Source: Pseudokordiimonas caeni
GTDB taxonomy: Bacteria; Pseudomonadota; Alphaproteobacteria; Sphingomonadales; Kordiimonadaceae
Assembly (NCBI RefSeq): GCF_026719705.1
Contig: NZ_JAPPRR010000004.1
Span: 1 to 64,000 of the forward strand
Direction of reading: 5' to 3'
Length of the DNA: 64,000 nt
Shown: piece by piece, positions 35,599-42,763 of the stretch
Layout: each line of letters starts with the position of its first letter
How positions within the stretch are numbered: the first letter of the stretch is position 1
Made by a program: the position numbers and the translations under genes
The notes under the pieces: generated by a model
Told to the model about the DNA's origin: nothing
What the model saw: the letters and a program-made list of their open reading frames with translations, nothing else
The model's database searches: none

Positions 35599-36513
35599 TT
35601 ATGCTGCCCGGTTGCTGTTCAGCGTCGGGCGGGTAGCGGCGGCCTTCTCGACCATGGCAATCACCTCGGCACGACGTGCGCCGGTCAGCGGCTGGCGCGG
35701 CGGACGAACACGCTCCGACCCGCGACCCATCACCTGCTCGGCAAGCTTGATCGACTGCACAAGGTCATGCTCGGCATCCAGATGCAGCAGCGGCATGAAC
35801 CAGCGATAGATGGCAAGGGCGGTGTCCATGTCGCCGCGATCGATAGCGGCCACAAGCTCCACCGATTCCCTCGGGAAGGCATTCGTCAGCCCCGAGACCC
35901 AGCCGCGCGCGCCAAGAACGAGCCCTTCGAAGGCCACGTCATCAAGCCCTGCAAACACCACGAACCGGTCACCGACCGCATTGATCGTGTCGGTGAAGCG
36001 ACGGGTATCGGGCGCCGATTCCTTGATCGCCACGATGTTTTTTACATCCACAAGCTCGGCCAGCACGGCGGTATCGATCACCGTGCGGTAAGCGGGCGGG
36101 TTGTTATAGAGCATGATCGGCAGGCCCATCGAGGCAGCAACAGTTTTGAAATGCGCCACAAGCTCGGCCGGTTTCGGTACATAGACCATCGGCGGCAGCA
36201 GCATCAGGCCGTCAGCCCCGGCCTTCTCGGCCGCCACAGCATAGGCGGAAGCGCGCTTCGCGTCATATTCCGACACACCGGTGATCACCGGCACCCGGCC
36301 CTTCACCACCTCGACAATGGCTTTCAGCACCTCGACCTTTTCAGGAATTTCGAGCGAATTGTTTTCGCCAACGGTCCCGAGCGCAATCACGCCATTGACG
36401 CCGTCCCGGATCAGATCATCCACCACCCGCTGCGTATCGGCGAGATCGATGGACATATCTTCTTTGAACTGGGTTGTGACTGCGGGGAAGACACCCTTCC
36501 ATGTGATTGACAT
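35599..36513 (-). CDS. DapA-family enzyme, probable 1-pyrroline-4-hydroxy-2-carboxylate deaminase
   Basis: A 304-residue TIM-barrel lyase of the dihydrodipicolinate synthase superfamily. The Schiff-base lysine is K164 (VAIKESAPDT) and the proton-relay tyrosine is Y136 (LYNNP). The GTVGENNSL stretch replaces the dapA-type GTTGE-SPTL. Next to a hydroxyproline epimerase and an oxidase, the most likely reaction is deamination of 1-pyrroline-4-hydroxy-2-carboxylate to 2-oxoglutarate semialdehyde. True dapA cannot be excluded from sequence alone, but the context argues against it. It is the first gene of the minus-strand operon. Confidence 0.82.
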   Translation of the reverse strand: MSITWKGVFPAVTTQFKEDMSIDLADTQRVVDDLIRDGVNGVIALGTVGENNSLEIPEKVEVLKAIVEVVKGRVPVITGVSEYDAKRASAYAVAAEKAGADGLMLLPPMVYVPKPAELVAHFKTVAASMGLPIMLYNNPPAYRTVIDTAVLAELVDVKNIVAIKESAPDTRRFTDTINAVGDRFVVFAGLDDVAFEGLVLGARGWVSGLTNAFPRESVELVAAIDRGDMDTALAIYRWFMPLLHLDAEHDLVQSIKLAEQVMGRGSERVRPPRQPLTGARRAEVIAMVEKAAATRPTLNSNRAA

Positions 36514-36546
36514 CTGGTTAGACCTTGCGTTCGTTGTTCAAGATAT

Positions 36547-36562
36547 ATATCGTATACGATAT
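36547..36562. promoter_or_regulatory. Perfect 16-bp palindrome between divergent hydroxyproline operons (probable GntR operator)
   Basis: ATATCGTATACGATAT is a perfect palindrome in the 79-bp gap between the DapA-like gene (minus) and the oxidase gene (plus). FCD-type GntR proteins bind short palindromes of this kind, and the only such regulator in the area is encoded in one of the two units. The position would let one site control both. Confidence 0.65.
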
Positions 36563-36592
36563 TCGATTTACGAAAACAATAGGCTGGGGACC

Positions 36593-37888
36593 TTGGGCGA
36601 AATATTCATTGTCGGCGGTGGCGTTGTGGGCCTGTGTGCGGGCGTGCGGCTTGCGGAAGCGGGCGCCAGTGTCACGCTTGTCGACAAAGCCCCGGGCGCG
36701 CCTTTGGGAAGCGGGCCCCACACCTTCAACACGCCTCAGCCCCCCTCGTGGGGAAATGCCGGCCATATTGCCGTGGAGCAAACTGCTCCACTCGCTTCCG
36801 GCGCGATGATCCGCTCGGCCCCCAAACGACTTTTCTCCCTTGGCGGCGCGCTTGGCTTACCCCTCAATGCCATTTCCGCCTGGGCACCCTTCGCTGCCCG
36901 GCTGGTGCGCGCCGCCACCCCAGCCCGCTTCGCCGCTGGCCACCGCGCACTGAAAGGCCTGCTCGCGGATGCCTTGCCCGCGTGGAAAGATATGGCAGCC
37001 ACCATCGAAGCACCGGACGTGGTACGGGATGAAGGCCATATCGTTGTATGGGAAAGCCCAGAGAGCGCAGCGCGCGGCTATGCGGCATGGCAGGGCGAAG
37101 ACATCGGCACCGCGACACTCGACCATCTGGACGCCAGAACACTGATGGACGCGCAGGCACTGGTACGCGGTGGCGTGACGCTCGCGGACGGTATAAGGTT
37201 CAGCCACACCGGCCAGATTAGCGATCTTACGCGCCTGCAGGCTTCGCTACGCGCTCATTTCGAGCGCCTCGGCGGCACGACCATTACCGGCACTGCGACC
37301 CTCGCACGGAACGGCAACCGCGCGAGGGTAAGGCTTGAGGGCGGCGAAACCCTGGCGCCCGAGACAGTCCTAGTCACAGCCGGCGTCGGCGCGGGGCAGA
37401 TCATGGAAGCCCTTGGCCACCGGGTGCCCATCATCGCCGAGCGCGGCTATCATATCAGGGCTTCCGCCCAAGATTGGCCAGCCGACATGCCCCCGCTCGT
37501 TTTCGAGGACCGCTCGATGATCGTCACCCGCTATGCCGACTGCGTGCAGGCGGCGAGCTTCGTGGAATTCGGCCGCCCGGATGCGCCCGCCGACCCCGCC
37601 AAATGGGATAGGCTTGAACGTCATATCGCGGATCTCGGCTTGCCCTTCGGCACGCGGCTGCAACGATGGATCGGCGCGCGGCCCACACTGCCGGATTATC
37701 TGCCCGCCATCGGGCGCAGCAACCTTGCCGACAATCTGGTGTACGCCTTCGGCCACCAGCATCTGGGCCTGACGCTCGCCCCTGTCACTGCAGGGCTCGT
37801 CACGGATATCATTTCGGGCACCAGCCCACGGCTTGACCTTGCGCCGCTGGCGGTGGAGCGTTTCGGGTTTCGAAAGGAAACAGCATGA
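36593..37888 (+). CDS. FAD-dependent D-amino-acid oxidase family enzyme (probable D-hydroxyproline dehydrogenase)
   Basis: A DAO-family flavoprotein of about 431 residues with the N-terminal dinucleotide-binding fold FIVGGGVVGLCAGVRLAEAG (residues 5-24) and the C-terminal LVYAFGHQHLGLTLAPVTAG. It probably oxidises cis-4-hydroxy-D-proline to 1-pyrroline-4-hydroxy-2-carboxylate, the step between the epimerase and the DapA-like enzyme. No ATG precedes the Rossmann motif; the start is probably TTG at 36593 after GGGGA, or CTG at 36584. It is coupled to the M24 peptidase gene by an ATGA overlap. Confidence 0.85.
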   Translation: MGEIFIVGGGVVGLCAGVRLAEAGASVTLVDKAPGAPLGSGPHTFNTPQPPSWGNAGHIAVEQTAPLASGAMIRSAPKRLFSLGGALGLPLNAISAWAPFAARLVRAATPARFAAGHRALKGLLADALPAWKDMAATIEAPDVVRDEGHIVVWESPESAARGYAAWQGEDIGTATLDHLDARTLMDAQALVRGGVTLADGIRFSHTGQISDLTRLQASLRAHFERLGGTTITGTATLARNGNRARVRLEGGETLAPETVLVTAGVGAGQIMEALGHRVPIIAERGYHIRASAQDWPADMPPLVFEDRSMIVTRYADCVQAASFVEFGRPDAPADPAKWDRLERHIADLGLPFGTRLQRWIGARPTLPDYLPAIGRSNLADNLVYAFGHQHLGLTLAPVTAGLVTDIISGTSPRLDLAPLAVERFGFRKETA

Positions 37889-39075
37889 CTATCGGCGGAT
37901 CGGACTTTCAGACAGAACTCGCAGCCATCAAGCCGTGGGCGGATCGCGCCGCACCGATTGCGCAGACTGAACGGCTGGCGCGGCTCGACAAGGCGCGCGC
38001 CCTGACCCAAGGCCTTGGCGCCGATGCCCTGCTTGTTCATGTCGGCACCGCGATGCGCTATTTCACCGGCCTGACGTGGGAGCCAAGCGAACGGCTGATC
38101 GCGCTCCTGCTGCCGGTTTCCGGTGACCCCATGATCATCTGCCCCGCGTTCGAGGAAGGCTCGCTTTCCGCCGAACTCGAAGTGAAGACGAAACTTCTGT
38201 TGTGGGAAGAGCATGAAGCGCCAGTCGCCCTGCTTGCCGGTGCGCTTGGCAAGCTTGGTATACGCCGGCTGGCGATCGACCCGCTCCTTTCCTTCGCGAA
38301 CGGCGAAAAGCTGAGGGCAGCCCTGCCGGACCTTCACCTTCTGGACGGTGCCCCCGCCATTGATGGCTGCCGCATGATCAAATCGCCAGCCGAGCTTGCA
38401 CTGATGCAACAGGCAAAATCGATGACGCTCGAAGTCCATCGCCGCGCCGCTCGCATGCTGCAGCCGGGCATCACAACGAACGAAGTGAAGCGTTTCATCA
38501 ATGAAGCGCACCGCGCCATCGGGTCGGCGGGATCAACCTTCTGCATCGCCCAGTTCGGCCATGCCACTGCCTATCCACACGGCCTGCCGGGCGAACAGGC
38601 GCTTGAAGAAGGCCAACTCGTACTGATCGATACCGGCTGCCGGGTCGAGGGCTATCATTCCGACATCACCCGCACCTACGCCTTTGGCCAAGTCAGCGCG
38701 GAAGAAGAAGCGATCTGGCAGCTGGAGAAAGAAGCCCAGCAGGCCGCTTTCGAGGCCGTGAAGCCCGGTGTGGCGTGCGAGGAGGTGGATGCCGCCGCCC
38801 GCCGTGTGCTTGAAAAAGCCGGCCTAGGCCCCGATTACCGGTTGCCCGGCCTGCCGCACCGCACCGGCCACGGGATCGGCCTTGCGATCCACGAACCCGC
38901 CTATCTGGTGCGCGGTGACAAGACCCCACTCTCACCCGGCATGTGCTTCTCGAACGAGCCGATGATCGTGGTGCCGGCGCGTTTCGGCGTCCGGCTGGAG
39001 GATCATTTCCATGTCACCGAAGCCGGTGCCAAATGGTTCACCGGGCCGCAACCGGCCATCGACATACCTGTTTAA
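37885..39075 (+). CDS. M24-family metallopeptidase (Xaa-Pro dipeptidase type)
   Basis: A 396-residue pita-bread peptidase. Five metal ligands are visible: D249, D260, H329, E358 and E372, within IDTGCRVEGYHSD, HRTGHGIG, SNEP and RLEDHF. The N-terminal creatinase-like domain (about 1-165) is typical of prolidases, which cut before Pro or Hyp. Its start overlaps the oxidase stop by 4 bp, so it is in the hydroxyproline operon, and its likely job is to free hydroxyproline or proline from dipeptides. No signal peptide, so cytosolic. Confidence 0.88.
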   Translation: MTIGGSDFQTELAAIKPWADRAAPIAQTERLARLDKARALTQGLGADALLVHVGTAMRYFTGLTWEPSERLIALLLPVSGDPMIICPAFEEGSLSAELEVKTKLLLWEEHEAPVALLAGALGKLGIRRLAIDPLLSFANGEKLRAALPDLHLLDGAPAIDGCRMIKSPAELALMQQAKSMTLEVHRRAARMLQPGITTNEVKRFINEAHRAIGSAGSTFCIAQFGHATAYPHGLPGEQALEEGQLVLIDTGCRVEGYHSDITRTYAFGQVSAEEEAIWQLEKEAQQAAFEAVKPGVACEEVDAAARRVLEKAGLGPDYRLPGLPHRTGHGIGLAIHEPAYLVRGDKTPLSPGMCFSNEPMIVVPARFGVRLEDHFHVTEAGAKWFTGPQPAIDIPV

Positions 39076-39103
39076 GCGAAAGAGACGAAGGGGGGACGAA
39101 ACA

Positions 39104-40912
39104 ATGATATCAAAACCGGCACTTCTGCTGCTGCTCGCCAGCGTGGCAATGGCCCCGCATACTGCCAGCGCCGCCTTTTCGGGTGACTGCCAATGTGCTT
39201 CGAGCAACGCCACCGAAGCACCGAGCGAGGCCGACAATGCCTTCGAAAAGCTCTCATCGGACGAATATGAGTGGCGCAAGAGCCAGTTGCCGATGGGCGA
39301 GGATAACCCCGGCGGCAATCTGTTCCGGATGCCGGATGTGGGCCCTACCGCGCAGGCCACCCGCCTGAAGCGCTGGGAAGAAACGCAGGCCGCGCTCGCT
39401 ACCATCAACCAGAACAGCCTGTCGCCTGCCAATCAGGTCAACTTCATGGTCTATAAGGCACAGGTCGATACGCTGGCTGAAGCCCAACGCTACCGCGACT
39501 ATGAAAAACCCCTGAATTCCGACAGCAGCTTCTGGGGCGACCTCGTGGGCTATGCCCGCGAAAGCCTCCGCACGGAAGAGGAAGCCGAGCGCTATATCGC
39601 CATGCTGGATGGCATCCCGGCCCATTTCGCAGACCAGATCACCAACATGCGCGCGGGTCTCAAGCGCGGCTTCACCCCGCCCAAGATCACCCTCACTGGC
39701 CGGGATTCGGCGGTGCGGAGCGTGGTGGAAGCACAATCCCCCGAGGATGTTGCCTATTATGCCCCGTTCCGGGAACTGCCCACCTCGATCCCGGCAGAAA
39801 AGGCCACGGCTTTACAGGCAAAGGCCAGGGCAGCGATCCGCGACAAGGTGCTGCCGGCTTACCGGACGCTCCTGACCTTCCTGAATGACGAATATTTCCC
39901 GGGCGCACGGACGAGCCTTGCGGCCTATGACCTGCCGGACGGCAAGGCCTATTACCGGTCCAAAATCCGCGAATTTGTGACACTGGACCTGACACCCGAG
40001 GCAATCCACCAGACGGGCCTCGATGAAATCGCCCGCCTGCGCCAGCGCATGGATGCGGTGATGAAGGAAGTGAAGTTCGAAGGCGATCTTCCCGCCTTCC
40101 TCACGTTCCTGCGCACCGATCCGCAGTTTTACGCCAAAACCCCGCAGGAACTGCTGAACCGGGCGGCCTGGCTCGCCAAGACCTTCGATGCCAAGGCCGA
40201 TGATTATTTCGGCCGCATGCCCCGCCGCCGGTTTGCCATCAAGCCGGTGCCCGATGATATCGCCCCCTTCTACACGGGCGGACGCGGCGGGCCCGGCATC
40301 TATCTCGTCAACACCTACAATCTGCCCGCGCGGCCGCTCTATTCGCTTGTCGCGCTCACCCTTCATGAAAGCGCTCCGGGGCATGCCATGCAGATGCCGC
40401 TCGCTGCCGAAAACACCAGCCTGCCCGCCTATCGGCGCGATACCTATATCTCGGCTTACGGCGAGGGATGGGCGCTTTATAGCGAGGCGCTGGGTGAAGA
40501 GATGGGCATGTATGAAACGCCGTGGGACATATTCGGCATGCTGAGCTATCAGGCTTGGCGCGCGTCACGCCTTGTGGTGGATACAGGCATCCACGCCTTC
40601 GGCTGGAGCCGCGAGCAGGCCCAACGCTACCTGCACGACAACACGGCGCTTGCCGAGCATGAGATTGAAACCGAGGTCGACCGCTATATCGCGTGGCCGG
40701 GCCAGGCGCTCAGCTATTATCTGGGTGAACTGCACATCATCAACGCCCGCAAGCGCGCAGAGAAGGCGCTGGGGCCGAAGTTCGACCTGCGCGCTTTCCA
40801 TGATGCTGTGCTGGAACTCGGCTCGGTGCCGCTGCCAGTGATCGACAGGCGGATCGGCCGCCTGATCGAGGAAGGCGGCAAAGGGCCCTATAGCGAGGCC
40901 ACTGCCCCCTGA
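39104..40912 (+). CDS. Secreted DUF885 metallopeptidase-like protein
   Basis: A 602-residue exported protein of the DUF885 family. The signal peptide covers residues 1-26 (MISKPALLLLLASVAM then TASAAF). The family's zinc motif HESAPGH (H421, E422, H427) is intact, and the following AYGEGWALYSEALGEEMG supplies the third, glutamate ligand. It is therefore probably a periplasmic or outer-membrane peptidase or carboxypeptidase. AAGGGGGG lies upstream of the ATG. It is 28 bp after the M24 gene on the same strand; together they could break down peptides from outside to inside. It ends directly against the thyA stop codon. Confidence 0.85.
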   Translation: MISKPALLLLLASVAMAPHTASAAFSGDCQCASSNATEAPSEADNAFEKLSSDEYEWRKSQLPMGEDNPGGNLFRMPDVGPTAQATRLKRWEETQAALATINQNSLSPANQVNFMVYKAQVDTLAEAQRYRDYEKPLNSDSSFWGDLVGYARESLRTEEEAERYIAMLDGIPAHFADQITNMRAGLKRGFTPPKITLTGRDSAVRSVVEAQSPEDVAYYAPFRELPTSIPAEKATALQAKARAAIRDKVLPAYRTLLTFLNDEYFPGARTSLAAYDLPDGKAYYRSKIREFVTLDLTPEAIHQTGLDEIARLRQRMDAVMKEVKFEGDLPAFLTFLRTDPQFYAKTPQELLNRAAWLAKTFDAKADDYFGRMPRRRFAIKPVPDDIAPFYTGGRGGPGIYLVNTYNLPARPLYSLVALTLHESAPGHAMQMPLAAENTSLPAYRRDTYISAYGEGWALYSEALGEEMGMYETPWDIFGMLSYQAWRASRLVVDTGIHAFGWSREQAQRYLHDNTALAEHEIETEVDRYIAWPGQALSYYLGELHIINARKRAEKALGPKFDLRAFHDAVLELGSVPLPVIDRRIGRLIEEGGKGPYSEATAP

Positions 40913-41905
40913 TCAGACCGCCATGGGGGCTGTCAGCGGCGCGTGATGCTGGTAGCCCTCAAGCTGGAAATCGCCGGGTTCCACCTTCTCGAGCCACTCG
41001 GGCTCATATTTGCCGGTGACGGCATAATCGGGAATACGGTCCGACAGGACAAGCTTCGGCGCGGGGAAGGGCTCACGCCGAAGCTGTTCCTGCAGCATGT
41101 CCACATGGTTTTCGTAGATATGCGCGTCACCGATGAAATAGGTGAACCAGCGTGGCTTGTAGCCCGTCAGCCGCCCGACAAGATGCAGAAGTGCCGCCCC
41201 TTCCGTAAGGTTGAAAGGTGTGCCAAGCCCCACGTCGTTCGACCGGATATAGAGGCAAAGTGAAATCTCGCCCTTCGCCTGATTGACCAGAAACTGATAC
41301 AACAGATGGCACGGCGGCAGGGCCATTTCCTCAAGCTGCGCCCAGTTCCAGCCATGGAACAGGATACGGCGGCTGCCGGGATCTTCCATGATCGTATCAA
41401 GGCATTGCCGCAACTGGTCTATCGCCTTGTACAGCAGCACACGCGGACCGCCTTCGGGCGCTGAAGGGTCCTCAACCACACCGATCTGCGTGTAACCACG
41501 CTTCAAGGCGTCTGCGATCTGTGCTTCGCCCTTGGGGTCGGCGGGGTCGATCAGCTTGTAAGCTGGCCAGTCGCGCCACTGGACACCATAAACGGGGCCA
41601 AGATCATCTTCCTGAAGCCTGTAAGGGTTCGCCAGCCACTGGGCATTCTCGTTCGCATTCTGGTCCCAGACCTTGCAGCCAAGTGCGCGGAAATCGGCAG
41701 CACTCCGGTGTGCGCGCATGAAACCGACCATTTCGCCAATCGCCGACTTGAAGGCGAGCCGCTTGGTCGTCACCGCCGGGAAGCCTTCCTGCAGGTCGAA
41801 CTTCATCATGGCGCCGGGGATGCTGAGCGTGCGGATACCGGTGCGGTTGGCCTGCCAGGAGCCGTTATCGAAGATTTCGCGAACGAGGTTCAGATACTGG
41901 TGCAT
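40913..41905 (-). CDS. thyA: Thymidylate synthase ThyA, long form
   Basis: Makes dTMP from dUMP. The catalytic Cys199 lies in [11 protein letters not shown]. Other motifs (NRTGIRT near residue 20, [13 protein letters not shown], and [16 protein letters not shown] text) are present. At 330 residues it is longer than the 264-residue E. coli enzyme because of an insertion between about residues 118 and 160 ([10 protein letters not shown]...) before the LRQCLDTI helix, a feature of some ThyA subgroups. A TTGAAT/TATTCG promoter candidate precedes it. folA, its usual partner, is on the far side of the hydroxyproline genes. Confidence 0.96.
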   Translation of the reverse strand: MHQYLNLVREIFDNGSWQANRTGIRTLSIPGAMMKFDLQEGFPAVTTKRLAFKSAIGEMVGFMRAHRSAADFRALGCKVWDQNANENAQWLANPYRLQEDDLGPVYGVQWRDWPAYKLIDPADPKGEAQIADALKRGYTQIGVVEDPSAPEGGPRVLLYKAIDQLRQCLDTIMEDPGSRRILFHGWNWAQLEEMALPPCHLLYQFLVNQAKGEISLCLYIRSNDVGLGTPFNLTEGAALLHLVGRLTGYKPRWFTYFIGDAHIYENHVDMLQEQLRREPFPAPKLVLSDRIPDYAVTGKYEPEWLEKVEPGDFQLEGYQHHAPLTAPMAV

Positions 41906-41936
41906 ACAAATCCTTCAGGCCGGAGGGTCTGATATT

Positions 41937-41965
41937 CGAATAGGCACCTTGGCACGACAATTCAA
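41937..41965 (-). promoter_or_regulatory. Candidate thyA promoter
   Basis: Minus-strand TTGAAT (41960-41965) and TATTCG (41937-41942) are 17 bp apart and lie about 30 bp before the thyA start. The -10 overlaps a 10-bp palindrome, TATTCGAATA (41933-41942). Confidence 0.4.
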
Positions 41966-42039
41966 GCAAGACCATCGCCGGCGAACCCACCGGAGTGTTC
42001 TTTCGAATTGTTCCGGGAGCAACACAAAGAAAACCTGCG

Positions 42040-42064
42040 ACCGCCCGGGATCAGGCCGGGCGGT
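42040..42064 (-). terminator. Hairpin after the 42089 gene, minus strand
   Basis: ACCGCCCGG (42040-42048) and CCGGGCGGT (42056-42064) form a perfect 9-bp stem with a 7-base loop. A second, smaller hairpin (CTCGGCCT/AGGCCGAG) covers the stop codon of the preceding gene. On the minus strand a TTTTCTTT tract follows after about five bases, and on the plus strand TTTGTT follows directly. Confidence 0.65.
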
Positions 42065-42088
42065 TTGTTCGGTATCGTCTCGGCCTGT

Positions 42089-42682
42089 TCAGGCCGAGAA
42101 GGCCGGTCCGTGCAGATGCAGGTCGCGCGCGCGGTGGCGAGCGAGAATCTGCATCGCCTTGGCTTCCTGCTCGCGGCTACCGATCCGCACCCACAACAGG
42201 AGGCCGCCGATGGCCCGTTCAAGCGCCATGCGGCCTTGCATACGGCGGAACAGTTTCAACGAGAAATAGCCGCCGCCCACAGCGCCGATGGCACCCATGA
42301 AGACAACAAGCCCGACCGTTTCCCAAGTTCCGATGCCTTGAGAGACGGCAAGGCCGACGCCCACAAGCACCAGCACATAGAAGGGGATCAGGACAAGCAC
42401 GAGAAGCGCGCTCGAGCGGCTGTCCTTGTCGATATAGGCTTCGCGTGGCACCGCGGAATCGTCCTCCAGCTCCTTCACGCTTTTCACTTCGTGGCGAAGG
42501 GCTGCGGTTATCTCCTCGGGGCTCGCCGGGCGCGACATGGCGGCGTTTGAAAAGCCGTGGCTTTCCAGTTCGTCCACCGCTTCCTGCATATCGGCTTCGC
42601 TATCGAAAACGGCAACCGCCTCGCGTAGGTTGCCACGTGGCCCGCGACGTGCAGACCAGTCCCAGTGTTCGAGTTCGGCCAT
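42089..42682 (-). CDS. Hypothetical two-helix membrane protein, 197 aa
   Basis: An unrecognised protein. The N-terminal soluble part (about 1-85) begins with EHWDWSARRG and contains AVAVFDSEADMQEAVDELESHGF, a pattern like a ferredoxin-like 'general stress protein 17M' domain. Two hydrophobic helices follow (about 93-116 and 123-142), then a short helical tail. A similar layout, a stress-protein-like domain followed by a membrane hairpin, occurs in proteins of unknown role. It is alone, with a possible terminator after it. Confidence 0.68.
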   Translation of the reverse strand: MAELEHWDWSARRGPRGNLREAVAVFDSEADMQEAVDELESHGFSNAAMSRPASPEEITAALRHEVKSVKELEDDSAVPREAYIDKDSRSSALLVLVLIPFYVLVLVGVGLAVSQGIGTWETVGLVVFMGAIGAVGGGYFSLKLFRRMQGRMALERAIGGLLLWVRIGSREQEAKAMQILARHRARDLHLHGPAFSA

Positions 42683-42763
42683 GATAGTCCTCCTTTCCGC
42701 CCTCGTTCCACCGGCACATTATGCCACAACGAGCGCGGAAAGCCGATCACATCCGGCGGAGGG

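Noticed and set aside
34759-36510. 583-codon plus-strand frame opposite the epimerase and DapA-like genes
   Set aside because: It covers two recognisable genes on the minus strand and has no family features.
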